Assembly (NCBI GenBank): GCA_029265405.1
Contig: JAJUJI010000004.1
Location: 62,001 to 126,000 of the forward strand
Origin: Clostridiales bacterium
Lineage (GTDB): Bacteria; Bacillota; Clostridia; Oscillospirales; Oscillospiraceae
Reading direction: 5' to 3'
Length of the DNA stretch: 64,000 nucleotides
Shown: in pieces, positions 44,005 through 57,200 of the stretch
Numbering within the stretch: the stretch's first letter is position 1
How the letters are laid out: every line of letters begins with the position of its first letter
Notes under the pieces: model-generated
Told to the model about the DNA's origin: nothing
Database searches by the model: none
The model's input: only the letters and a program-made list of their open reading frames with translations
Position numbers and translations under genes: made by a program

Positions 44005-45084
44005 ATGGAAGAGAGCCTGCTGATTGCTTTCAACAATATGGTGCAGAAAGCTTACGAATGCACAAGCTTTATGGATTTTTTGAAGCTTGCGATTACGAGC
44101 CTGCATAATCTCGTCATGTACGACAGCGGCATGTTTTATTGCGCTATAAGCAGAGACAGCTCTTTTTTTCAGCCCTACATAAGCGGCAACATAGACGGCT
44201 ACTATAAAAAGGAGCGTTTTACAGAGCGCCAGTACTATCTTGAATACGGCTTTGCAGGGAGCGAGGCGGTGGTATACAAGGCCTCCGATTATCAGAAGGG
44301 AACGGTAACGGTGCCCGAAGAACCGCGCAGCGGTTTCCTTTCGGAGCAGGAATGCTTCCATGTGGCCTGCGTACGAGTTATATACAGAGGCCAATTTCTG
44401 GGCGAGATATACCTGCAACGGAGCAAGGACAAGCCGGATTTTGACGAGAGGGATATGTTCATGCTCAGGCTGCTCCAGCCTCATATCTCGAACGTTTTCC
44501 ACTTGATACATACCTTCAACGCCGTAGTGCTGCTAGAAACCGACAAGAAGGGGCTTGACAAAAAAGGGCTGTGCCTGTTTGACAAGGATCTGAACCTAAC
44601 GGCCGGTAACGTTGCTGGTCTTGCAATGCTCAACGGCGTCACAGTCTTCGGCTCAAGCGTATTATACCATCTGAAGGAAGCAATAAGCGATATGCGGGAC
44701 GATGCCAGCAGCAAGAACGCATCCTGCATGTCCAGCGAGACCTTTATCAAGACGGCCGGCGGAGAGCTTTATTCCGAAATAATTATGAAGACAAAAGGCT
44801 ATTCCAAAAGTGATAGCTATTTTTATGTGGTTTTATATCCTCTTGACGAAAATCGCGTCATCTCGGAATACAGATTTAAGTTCACCAAGCGCGAGAGCGA
44901 AATAATCGACGGCATCATTCAGGGCAAAAGCAATCAGCAGATATCGGATATGCTCAACCTGTCGATGAATACTGTAAAAACGCATCTTCAGCGGATATTC
45001 AACAAAACGGGCGTTTCTTCAAGGAACGAGCTTGCATATTTGCTGATGCTGGACAGAAACCAGAATAAAATAAAACAGCAGTGA
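44005..45084 (+). CDS. LuxR-type HTH transcriptional regulator
   Basis: The 359-residue protein ends in a LuxR (GerE) helix-turn-helix at about 288-350 (FTKRESEIIDGIIQGKSNQQISDMLNLSMNTVKTH). The first 180 residues may be a GAF-like sensor domain, a weak call; no phosphorylation receiver domain is seen. ATAAGGAGG lies 13 bases upstream of the ATG. It ends at a terminator just ahead of the giant gene, so it could control that gene, though this is only a positional guess. Confidence 0.82.
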   Translation: MEESLLIAFNNMVQKAYECTSFMDFLKLAITSLHNLVMYDSGMFYCAISRDSSFFQPYISGNIDGYYKKERFTERQYYLEYGFAGSEAVVYKASDYQKGTVTVPEEPRSGFLSEQECFHVACVRVIYRGQFLGEIYLQRSKDKPDFDERDMFMLRLLQPHISNVFHLIHTFNAVVLLETDKKGLDKKGLCLFDKDLNLTAGNVAGLAMLNGVTVFGSSVLYHLKEAISDMRDDASSKNASCMSSETFIKTAGGELYSEIIMKTKGYSKSDSYFYVVLYPLDENRVISEYRFKFTKRESEIIDGIIQGKSNQQISDMLNLSMNTVKTHLQRIFNKTGVSSRNELAYLLMLDRNQNKIKQQ

Positions 45085-45124
45085 AGCGCTGAGCGGCTCT
45101 TTATTTAAAATTTAAAAAAAGAGT

Positions 45125-45159
45125 AAACATCACCCATTCGGGTGATGTTTCTTATTTTT
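45125..45159 (+). terminator. Terminator after the LuxR-type gene
   Basis: An 11-pair perfect stem (45125-45135 with 45140-45150) with loop ATTC is followed by CTTATTTTTA. A TATAAT at 45168-45173, without a good -35, may start the giant gene's transcript. Confidence 0.85.
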
Positions 45160-45270
45160 ATCACATGTATAATAAGGATAGTGGAAAAGTGTCGCTTTCA
45201 TGAACAATATGTAAATTAATCGTAAACGAAGTCCGCCGGGCGGCCTGGATAGAGGAAAGAGAGAAGAATT

Positions 45271-48200
45271 ATGAAATTTGCGTCAAAGAGTGTGAAAAGC
45301 CTGAAGAAAGCCTTGGCGGCGCTTTTGGCACTACAGATGCTGGCGGGCGTCCTTCCAGTTTCGGCTTTCGCGACCGAGGTTCCGGAGGAGTATTCAATCA
45401 ACACTCAGGAGGGATACGGCGGAGCCGCAGACACGGCGGAGGTGGCGGAACAGCCTGCTCAGGCGGGAGCCTTGCCCGAGTACACGCTGGAAAACCCGGG
45501 AACGCTTATTCCAGGCCAGCCCTTAATGATTGAGAATTTTCAAGCTTCCCAGGAAAACTATCTCCGTTTTGAGATCAGTGAGCCGGGGACATACGCTGTC
45601 TCCTGCTCGCTGGCTGCGGCTCAATCCTCTTACGAGCTGGCGCCGGATACGTCGGCGGTATCTATAGAGCTAGGCACGGTATCCGGAGCAGCCGGATCGC
45701 CGGGATTTGAAGTCCTTTACGGACCCGCGCCGGCCCTGGAGTGCGGGCTTGACGAGGGGGGAGAATATTGGCTCAGGCTTACCAATACCGGAGCGGCAGG
45801 CGCTGCGGTGCTCTCGGTCGTCAGGATATCCGGAGCTGACGGGGAGGAGGACGCGGCCGTTGAGCTACAGGACGGAGATTCGCCGACGCCAATAAGCGGG
45901 ACTTTTTACGAGCCTGCGGCGGTGCAGATCGGGAATGAATACATAGTAGCCGGGTTCAGCGGCTCTTCGCAGCAATGCTTTACTTTTGCCATAACCGAAT
46001 ACGGCCCGTACTGCGTGGAATATCAGGCCGACGACGGGATGGCGCTTGAGCTGTCCTTCATCGAATATGAAAATGAAAACGGGTATGTGAGCAGCAGCGA
46101 ATTGAAGCATGATAAAAACGGTAGCCTGTACTGCGTTTTCAAGGAAGGCGACCTGCCGCCCGGCTATGCCTATGCCCTTACCGTATACAACTCGGGAAGC
46201 GCCGGCAACCTAACGTTTAAAATAAGAAAAATGACGGAGCCGCCCGACGTTGCTGCCGACGGCTCGATTACGCCATCTCAGACGCCTGGAAGCTCCGGCG
46301 GCGTCGAGCTGGCGCTCAATCCCTGGAATTCGGCGACTAAAATATATTCCTTTGAGGCAGTGGCGGGCAAGAGATACAGCGCCGTCGTCTATTACGGCTC
46401 CGGGGATAAATTTGCCCAGGTCAACTGCGCTTTCTCCGACGCCTACGGCGCCGGGGATGTGCAAATGTGGGGGGGGCCTCCGGGACCGGATGTGGAAGGG
46501 CTGCCCGTAGCCGAATTTGTCCCGGAAAGCAGCGGCACCTATTACCTCAGTTTGAGCTATTGGTCTTGGGAAGCCGGAACAATTAACATAAAGATATACG
46601 ACAACACTCCGGCTCCACCGTCAATATCGCCGATAAGCCTCCCGGAAGGAACCGCGGCGCCCGCATCAGTAACAATAAGTGCAGAGTCCGGAGCCGGTAT
46701 ATACTATATATATAATTATATTGACCAAACACCCCGCCTTTACGCCGGCCCGGTAACAGTAGACGTCGGCACCGGCCTTATGGCATATGCAGTAAAGGAC
46801 GGCATTTACAGCGTATGCTCCGAGGGGTATTACAGCTTTAGCGGAACAAAGTCTCCGCAATTCAGCCCGAGCGGCAGCGTTCTGCCTTTAGGCACAAGAA
46901 TATTCATAAACGGAGCCGCTTCCGAAGATACCGTTTATTATACTACGGACAAGTCCAGCCCTTATGACAGCCCCACAAGACAGGTTTATACAGCCTCCTC
47001 AGTGATAACGGTTGGCGAAAACGGGTTGTCGCTTAGGGCGATAATCAAAAACAGCGAGGGAGTCTATGGCTCCGTGGGCTGGCTTGATGTGGAAAAAGGA
47101 GCCGCTGCGCCGTATATCGCAAATATCCCGGGAGAGGGGGGTAACCCGGGGACAATTGGAGACGCTTTCAGCGCCATTTTGGCCGTACAAGGCGGGGGCA
47201 GCATCTATTACACAACAGACGGCTCTCAGCCGACGCTTGGCAGCGCTCTCTACACCGCGCCTATACCTATCGATTGCAACACGCAAATAAGGGCGATAGC
47301 CTTACAGAGCGGAGCGCAGTCCACGGAATACTCAAAATTCATTCCGGTTTCCGCACCGCGGCAAATTGGCGCAGGTGAAGAATACAGCGGAGTCGCCCAA
47401 AACGGCTATCCCCAGTGGTACAGCTTTACGATAGCTGAGCCGGGCGCATATGAACTGCGGCTTAGCCCGAATAACGCGTCCTCACACGGATTTTACAGCT
47501 ATTATGATTATAGTGAGGCTGAGTATAAATATCCTTTGCAGCTTTACACAGAAGAAGGGGTGCTGCTGGCCTCCTTCAGCTCCGTCAGCTCTCCGGCGAC
47601 ATACTCCTTTAACGGCGCGGGCACCTATAAGCTTAGAGTAAGCTCGTCCTGGTACGTATCCGACTTCTATAAGCTGAAAATAGAAAGAGGCGTTCAAGCC
47701 CCCGTTCCGAGCATACCCGTAGATGCCGTCGGCTATGCTTATATAAAGCAAGGTAGTCTTTCACTTAGCACATCGGAAACAGGATGCAGAATATTTTATA
47801 CCACCGACGGGAGCGTGCCTTCCGTTTCGGCAGGGTTCGCTAACGGCTCGACAATGGAGTTTACCGGCTCCCCCATTCAGCTTTCAACCGAATACTCATA
47901 CGCAACGGTGACGGTGAAAGCGATAGCGGTGCGCGACTTTGAAGCTAACCCCATTTCAAGCGAAGTCAAAACCTTTACTTATGTGATTATTCCCTCGGGG
48001 CTGGATATTACCGGCATTAGGTATTGCTACTCGACATGGTATGGCTACGACTACTACTCGGAGGTGTCAGACGGACAGATCTTCAGTTCAGACGCCAATA
48101 AGCTTAAAATAGCGGTTTCGGACACCTACCCATATACAGGCTATGCGGCTGCCTCGGTCAAGTATGAGCTGTCAATTGATTCCGGTCAAAACTGGACGGA

Positions 48201-51200
48201 GCTTGGCACGGTATATACCGATTCTTCGGGAAGAGCATACGACAAGGCCTGCGAAAGCTGGACCGACGCTCTGACTCCGTACAACGGAGCGGCGGTGCTT
48301 AGGGCGACTGCCGCCGACTCGGCCGGAAACATTGGGACTCCGTATACTGTTCAGATAAATCTTTCCATGGCACCGCCGACAGCCCCCACCGGCTTGAATG
48401 CCGTTCCACAAGCCGGTTCGGTAAAGCTGAGCTGGACGGCATCTGAATATACCGGCTCCGGCTCCATGTATTACATTGTCTACAGAGGAAGCTCACCGGA
48501 ATCGTTGGAATATATTGGCTATATCCATTCGGATAGCGGGGCCGTTTATACCGATACGATGACCGAGGGGCAGACGAGTCTTTATTATTATGCGGTGAAG
48601 GCCGCTCTGGATACCGCCGGGACCGTCAGGCCGAGCGGATATTCCAACATAGTGTCTGCGGCGGCTGAGGCCGACACAGATCCTCCGGAAATAACCGGCC
48701 TTTATTGCGAAAGCCTGTCAAACGCCGAGGACTACGTAGCCGTATACGTCTCGGACAATGCCGGAGTTAAAACTGTAAGGGCAGAGGCCGCACCTAAAGG
48801 AAGCGGCAATTGGCAGACGGTTTATGAATACACAGGGTCAAACCTCACCTATGCTTATTTCTATCTCTCAGCGATATCCGGGCCGGACGGCGAGTACGAC
48901 CTCAGAATAACGGCATATGACTACTCCGGGCTAGCAGATACAGAGACGGCATCCATCGTATTAGACACAACGCCTCCGCCTGCGCCGGCTATATCTGCGG
49001 TTGGCCTAGCGGGCTCGGTTAAGCTTAATCTGACCAAGCCCTCGCAGGATACGCAGTATTACTATATATATTTCAGGGAAAGCGGCGCGTCAAGCTTTGA
49101 ATACCTGACCAATATATATTGCGACGGCGATGCCAGCACATACATAAGCCGGCATGCTTCCGGCATAGGCAAGACCTATGAATACAAGGCTGTGGCTTAT
49201 GACGCTGCGGGCAACGCGGGAGCGGAATCTGCGGTTGTTTCGGCGGAAGTCCTTCCCGCCAGCCCCTCGCTTACGATAGTACCCGAGCAAACCAAACCGG
49301 GCATAGTGCTGAACATAACGGTTACGGGAATTTACGCAAACGAATACGTATATCTGTATATAGACGATTCCGCAAGCTATGCCGGTTATGCCCAGGCCGA
49401 CGGAGAGGGCAGGGCGGTATTGACTTACAGCGTGCAGGCCGGCTTCACTGGAACTCACAGGCTAAGAGTGGAGGCCCAGGAATCGCAGAGCAAGCTTGTC
49501 AAAGCCTACACCTTTGGCGATTACACTCCCACACTTGCGGCTCCGGCTACTGCGAAGGCCGGCGGGGAAATAACGGTTTCATATGCCGATTTGGGCTGGG
49601 TAAACTGGAGCTGGCCCTGGTATAAATCAGTTGCGCTGACTTTCTATATAGACGGAGCCTCCGTAGCGGAGGAAAACTTCTACAGATATGATTACTCAGT
49701 GGTAACAGGCACAAAGTCCATAAAAATACCCTATGGCGCCTCTGGAACCGTGCTTGTCGGGGTAAGAAGCAGCGACGGATACTATGCGGAGACAACCGTT
49801 GAGGTAGAGCCTTCTTTTGCTTCGCTGACGGTAACGCCGCAAAGCGCCAGATGCGGGGAAGCGGTCACTATATCGGCAGCCGGATTTGCTCCCGGTGAAT
49901 ACATATACATATACAAGTCCAATTACAAGAACCTCGACAGCAATTATACCGGGGGTTATGCCGACGCTTCGGGCGGCTATTCAATCACTTACAGAACGCA
50001 GCCAGGAGACGAAGGCGGTCTTTACTTTGAGGCAAGAGGTGATGCCAGCGGCTTGAGAAGGGGGGCCTTTGCCTCCATACTGCCCGCTAGGCTTTCCATT
50101 TCCGGGCCTTCGGCCGCAAACGCGGGTACTGCGGCGGCATTTGCAGTCTCGGGCTTTGACAGGAGCGAGTATTTCAGGGTCTATATCAACGGAATCCAGC
50201 AAGGCAGCGACTGGTCATACTACGGATATCCAGGCTCCGCCACAAATATCAGCCTTACCTTTGGAGAAGCTGGGGCGGCGCTTATTGCCATTACGGGAGT
50301 CAGTTCCGGCCTTACGGCATTGAAAACCGTTGAGGTTAAAAAGCCGTCCGCTCTGAATCCGTCGCTGGCTGCGCTGGCCGAGGCATTTGCAGCGGGAGAA
50401 AGCGTCAGTTTGAATGCGACGGGCTTTAAAGCGGGCGAAACCGTAAAGTTCTGTATGAACAACACGGAGATAGCGTCCGCCATGGCTGACGCGGCCGGGA
50501 GCTGCGGTACGGAACATGTCCTGGCGGCGGAAACGCCGGCGGGAGCCAAGCTGGTTTTCACGGCCACCGGGCAGACATCGGGCCTTACCGCCGCCTCGTT
50601 TGTAAGCGGGGTGACGGGACAGCTCATGTACGAGTATTCCGGCCTGCCGAAGCCGGGCGAAACCATCACGGTCACGTTGACGGGGTCCTACTCGGATTCC
50701 AGCTGCAAGGCTTATTTTGACGGAAAGTACATCGGCTCCGCCGTAACCTTCGGTGAAGCCGGAGAAACGACACCGCTTGCCTACAGCTTGCCTTATTCGA
50801 CGGTTCCGGGCTCACACAGCCTGCTGTTGACCACCTCGGACGGCAAGGGCGCCACAGTTCCGATAACCGTCTCGGCTCCCGAGCCGAGGTTGGCGGTTGA
50901 CTCGTCCTCTCAGACAGTGATTATCAGCGGCTTTGCGCCGAATGAAATTATTGAGCTGCGCGTCAACGGGACAGCAATATCCGCACTGCAGACAAATGCC
51001 GGAGGAGAGGCTGCATATACGCCGCAGACACTATACGGACCGGGCGAATACTTTATTACCGCCGTCGGTTCGGTTAGCCGTTATTCTGCTTCGGCTACCC
51101 TAAACGTTGAAAAAGCGGAGGCTGTTCTTTACGCCGATACGAATGCGACAAGACCGGGCGCGGTAATAAATGTGGCTCTTTCCGCTTTTTCACAGAACGA

Positions 51201-54200
51201 AAAAATAAAGCTCTATCTCGGTGAAATTGACGTTACACCTACACAGGGAGTTGTTGCCGACAGCGGCGGCGGGGCGACTGCCGAGATTTCAGTGCCAGCA
51301 AAACATCCGGGCGGAACCTTCGCGCTGACCGCGGTGGGACTGCTCTCGGGAAAAACGGCTTCAGCTTCCGTTGATGTGGCGGCTTTGGCGCCGCAGGCGG
51401 CTGTGGCGCCCGTCGGAGACGCCATACGGGCGGGCGAGTATATAACCATATCCGTGTCGGGCTATGCGGCCTCGGCCAATTTGATATTTGCGCTTGATTC
51501 GGTGCAAATAGCAATAGAGGGAAGCGCGAAAACGGGAGCCGACGGTACTGCCTCAGTAAGCTATCGCCTTCCTGCGGCAATGGCGGGCGGTTCCCACACC
51601 CTGACTGTTGCCGGCGCCGGCGCGTCGGCTTCATGCGCCTTTGAATCGGAAGCCCAGACCAGCGTCCTGAAGCTTTCGGCCTCTGAGGGCAGGGCGGGAC
51701 ATAAGATTACGCTTAGCGGCAGCAACTATATGATGGCCGAAAACGGAGCGACAACCGTCAGGCTCACGATAGAAAACGGCAGCATTACAAGGGTAATAGC
51801 GGAAGCCCTGGCCTTGTCCAACGGCAGCTTTTCCTTCGAGTACACCGTGCCTTCCGACCTGCCGGACGGAAACTATACGCTGAAGGCCGTTACCAGCCAG
51901 CAGGAGGAGGCCGGCGCAGGCTTCAAGGTAGACAATACGCCGCCCTCGGCGCCCGCCGCCACGGCTTTCTCCACCGTGCGCGACATTACCCTGAGCTGGA
52001 TCGCCCCCTCCGAAAGCGACCTGGACGGCTTCAAAGTCTACAGAAGAATTGGACAAAACGAAATCTGGCAGGAGATTGGCGTGCTTTCAAAGTCCGGCAC
52101 TGCCTATTCCCAATCACTGGGCAACGGGATTGAAACCGGAATAGACTACACCTACGGCGTTTCGTCCTTCGACAGGCTGGGCAACGAGAGCGAAAAGACG
52201 CTTGTCAGCAAGGCGCTGGCGCCGGACGCCGTCAAGCCTTACGGCTATTTCTACGGGCAGGGAAGCTGGCTTAAGGCCGGTAATTACGCCTACAGCTTGT
52301 ACGCCAGCGATAATCAAGCCATTGCCTCGGTCGAGGTGACGGCAAACAAATATACGATGACGAACTCAAGCGGCGCAAAGATATACGGAGGTCCTGGCAT
52401 AAGCCTGTACAACCAGTCCTATGCAGCTAAAACACAAACATATCTTTATGCATCGTTCAATTGGCAGATCCCGTCGGACGGAAGTCTAGACGGGGAATAC
52501 CAGCTTACGCTTAAAATTACAGATTTTGCCGGATGCATTTTTACTTACTCCTCCATATATTATGTGGACACCGCGGCGCCGCTGCCGCCAGCAGCACTGG
52601 CCGCCGGAGGCTCCGCTGCTGCCGTAACCCTTACCTGGGCAGGCAGCTTAAGCACAGACGCAGTAGGCTATGAAATTTACCAGGCTGAAAGCGCCGAAGC
52701 GCTGGAGAGCATGATCGCCCCATCCAAAACGGTAAATCTTGTAAATACCGCAAGCTTTGACGTTGAGATGAACGCCACGAGGTATTACAGGCTGAGGGCC
52801 TTCGACAGCGCCGGCAACAGGAGCGGCTTTACGGACATAGTGTCGGCCACCGCTTCGGCGGATACAGAGGCGCCTTCGCTTACATACCTGGATCCCGCAA
52901 CAGGCTTTGCTGCCAGCAGCCGCTATGTGTATATAACGCTTAGGGGCCTGGACAACTACAAGATAAAGGACTTTGTCATAGAACTGGCGGAGAGCGGGAG
53001 CTCGAGCTATTCAACCTTAAAAACTCTGACCTCCGGGACTGACTTCAGTCCGGCCCTGGCGGGGCAGGAGCAGTATGCCTATTTTTACTGGGATACAGTC
53101 GGGCTCAGCGGCAGCTATGACATAAGGGTAAGGGCCGTTGATTTTGGAGGCAACGCTTCAAACCCCATAACGGCAATTTACCGACTCGACAAGACGGCCC
53201 CTGCGGCTCCGGCCAGTATCTCGGCAGCAACCTCGGCCGGCAAAATAACCGTGACATGGGACGCCTCGGCCGACAGCGACGGCGATCTTTGGGGTTACTA
53301 TATCTACAGGAAGCTCAATGACGGCGGCTTCGTTTACATCGGAAGCAGGGCTAAGAGCGAGAGCAGAAGCTTTACCGACTATACGGTGGAGGCCGGCGGC
53401 GTCTATGTATATGCCGTGACATCCCGCGACGATCTGTACAACGAAAGCGGTAAAAACTACAGCGCGCAGGTGACGGCCGCAAATTACGCGCCTGAGGTCA
53501 CACAGCTTTCCGGAAGCAAGGATCCGGATAAGATTTACGCTGGAGATACCCTGACCATAAAAGGCGCCGGCTTCAAGCCCTACGAGGAAGTCAGAATGTA
53601 TATAGACGATTTGCAGGGTACGGGCGCGCATATATTGTCCCTCCGGGCAGATTTCGACGGGAATGTCCAGGCTGTGTGGAAATATGTCGTCAAAACCAAT
53701 TCGGGAAGCCATACGCTGACATTAAAGGGCATGGGCAGCGCGGCAAAGGCCGACAAAGCTTATACCACCGAGCTGCCGGAAACGCTTCCGTCCGCTCCGC
53801 CAAGCGTGAACGCATCCAACGGCGGAACGCTTTGGGTTGTGCTTTCAGACTATAAGACGGCCGACGCGGCTTCATTCAACATTTACCGCAGCGCAACGCG
53901 TACGCTTGAAACCGGCGATGACGAACCTGAAACGCTGATCGCTTCCGGAGTAAAAACGGAAACCTATGCCGACCTGACGGTTAAAAACGGGAAATCATAT
54001 ACATATACGGTTAAGAGCGTCGACGCATACGGAAACGAAGGCGGCCAGACATCAAGCGCACCCATAATCCCCGAGCAGGATGCCGCGGCGCCGTCAGTAA
54101 CGCTGACAAGCAGCCGCAGCGGCGATTTGGTGACGCTTTATGCGCTGGTGTCGGACAATATAGGAGTATCGGAAGTGTCCTTTGCCTACAAAGCGCAGGG

Positions 54201-57200
54201 GAGCGAAGCCTATACGCCTATTGACACAGCCGCAGGGATTAATTCGCCGCGGGACAAGAGGGTAACTGTATCCCGCGTCTGGAATACCGCTTCTCTCGCG
54301 GACGGCACTTATATAGTTTCAGTTGCGGTGAAAGATATAAACGGCAATACGGCAGTAAAAGAAATGGCGACTGTCAAGCGGAGCTCGGCGTTGCCGTATA
54401 ATGGAACGATAAGCGCCGTACCCGGCGCATTGAGGCTGACGTTAAGCTGGACCGCCTCGGACGACAGCGAGCTAAGCTCATATTACCTTTACAGAAGGAG
54501 CAGCAGCGACAATGCGGCCTGGTCTGACTGGACGAAGATTGCTGCTACAAGCCTGCTGACATATACGGACACGGGTCTGGACGCGGCGTCATATTATCAG
54601 TATGGAGTAGCTGTATTAGACAGGTACGGCAATATAAGCGGCAGGGTGGATATGGCTTCATCGCTTAAGCCGCTGTACGATACGGAAAAGCCTGTTATAA
54701 ACGGTTTTGCGCCGGCTGCAGGCGGAACCGTCAAGGGCAGCGTGAATGTCAGCGTGCTTGCAACAGACAATGTTGCCGTATCAAAAATCGAGTTGTTTTA
54801 TTCCAGCTCAGCCGGGACTTATACGATAGACGGAGTAAAATACAGTAAAATAGGGGAAAGCCTCGCCGGTTCGTCCGGGTTTGGCACATTCAGGCTCGAC
54901 ACGACCGGCTTGGCGATACCGGACGGCGGCATAAGCCTGCTGGCGAGAGCCAGCGACGGAAGCGGCAATACAACCGTTAAAACCGCAAATTATATAATCG
55001 ACAATACTGCGCCTCCGGTGCCCTCGCTGGCTGCCGAAGCAGCTGAGCTGGCCGTCAAGCTGACGGTCGCCCCGGGAGGCGCGGCTGACGATTTGGCCGG
55101 CTACAACATCTATTCCTCTAATTCCGAAAACGGGACATATACGCTTATGGTTTCGATGAAGGCCGGAACCTACCTCCATAAGTCGGCTCCGCCGGCGGGC
55201 GCTTGGTATTGCGCAACCTCAGTAGACAATATCGGAAACGAGAGCGCGGCGAGCCCCAGGAGGATGATGAAGCCCGGGGGAGACGCAACGGCGCCTTCGA
55301 TTGCGATAATGACGCCCGCTTCCGGCAGCCCGTTGCGCGGGACGGTGACGCTTTACGCCAAGGCTGCGGATAATGTGGGTGTAACCGGCATCAGCTTTGA
55401 GATGAAGGCAAGCGGGTCCGATGCCTGGATAGTTATTTCATCCAAAGACTTTGCCGAGACCTCAACGGCGGAATATACTTACAAATGGAATACCGTTGCC
55501 GAAAACGGAGGAATTCAGCTTTCGCCCGACGGCGACTATACCGTCAGAGCTGTGGCGGTAGATAAGGCTGGGAACAAAGGCTATCTTGGCGGCTCATATA
55601 CAATCTCGAACGATCCTCCCGCCCCGCCTACGGGTCTTGAGGTCTATTCCGGGCAGTGGCAGCTCGTAGTAAGCTTTAATGCCGTCGGCGGGTCGGATTT
55701 CAAGCACTACAATATATACAGAAAGCTTTCGTCCTCAAGCGACTGGAGCCTGATTGCAAGCACCACCTCCAACGTATATGTGGATAAAAGACTCAATCCG
55801 GCCGACAGCTACGATTATAAGGTTACCGTTGTAAACGATCTTGGGCGGGAGAGCGAAGGCGCGGAAACCACAGGCATAATCAGCGACAAGGTTGCCCACA
55901 GATCCAAAAACCAAACCACAAGGGCTCTTATTAAAGCGATAACGCCGGCTAAGCGCTATTTCAACGGCCTTCTGCCGCTGGAGATCCTGGCTAAGGACGA
56001 TATAGGCTTGAGCGGAGTCCTGTTCCAGTACAGGCCGGCCGGAGCTTCGGAATCGGCGCCATGGCAGGATATAGCCACAGTCGGACAGGCGGAGATAATT
56101 GAAAAGAATGTAAATCTTACTCCCGATTATGCCGGCTTCGAGGAAGCGCTTTGGAGCGCCTCCTGTGTATGGGATGCATCCGCCTTGCCGGAAGGCGAGT
56201 ACGATGTCAAAGTAACCGTTAAAAATATGGGCGGCGACGCGACCGCGGCCTCGCAAGTCAGAACATTCAGCCTGGTGAAGAGCAACAACGTTGAGCCCGC
56301 AATTTCGGCGGTCGTCAATCCTCAGACCGGCGGCCGGCTGGTTTTGCATATGACCCTTCCCGCGGCTACTGCGGAAAAGCCCACGCCTATGGATTATTTC
56401 ACCGTCTACCGCAGCACTCAAAGCGGGTTTGCTGTCGGCGAAGCGACAAAGATAGCCGACCAGGTGCGAGGAAACTTTACGGATACTGGGCTGACCAACG
56501 GCGTTGCATACTATTACATCGTCACTGTAACTGACCTGGCTGGGAATGTGAGCAGCCTGTGCTCCTCTCAGGTTTCCGGAACGCCAACCGCCGAAAGCGG
56601 GCTCACGATAAGGAGCGCCGCGGATGTGCTGGCAAGTCCAGACTATCCGGTCGCGGGGCGCGACAACACCTTGACCGCAAGAGTATTCAACGCGGGATAC
56701 GCGACTGCGGACGGCTCCGTCTTGTTTTCGGCCTCTACGGACAACGGCTCGACTTGGACGGATTTAGGCTCGGCCGCCTTTACCGGCTTGTCCGGAAATA
56801 CCGGAACCGACGTTAAAATCATATGGAAGCCCGATGCGTCATACGCGGCGGGCGCAAGGGTTCTGATAAAAGCGGCCGTTTCCACTGCTGCGGGAACTAC
56901 GGAGCTGGCCGGCGAGCGCGCAAAATCACAAACGCAGGAGTTTATAATAAACAAGGCCCCTGTCGCTGCGATGAGCGTAAAAAATGGCGCGGCCGTCGTA
57001 GCCGATGGGCAGAGCGCGCCCACGGGAGCTATATTGGACTTCTCTGCGGAAGGCTCGGCGGATTTCGGCTCCGGCTATATAAGCGAGTACAGGTGGTCCT
57101 TCGGCGACGGCAAGACGCTGGCCGGCAAAACGGCAAGCTACGGCTATTCGAGCCCCGGAACCTATACCGTTACGCTTTCGGTGACCGACAACCTCGGCGT

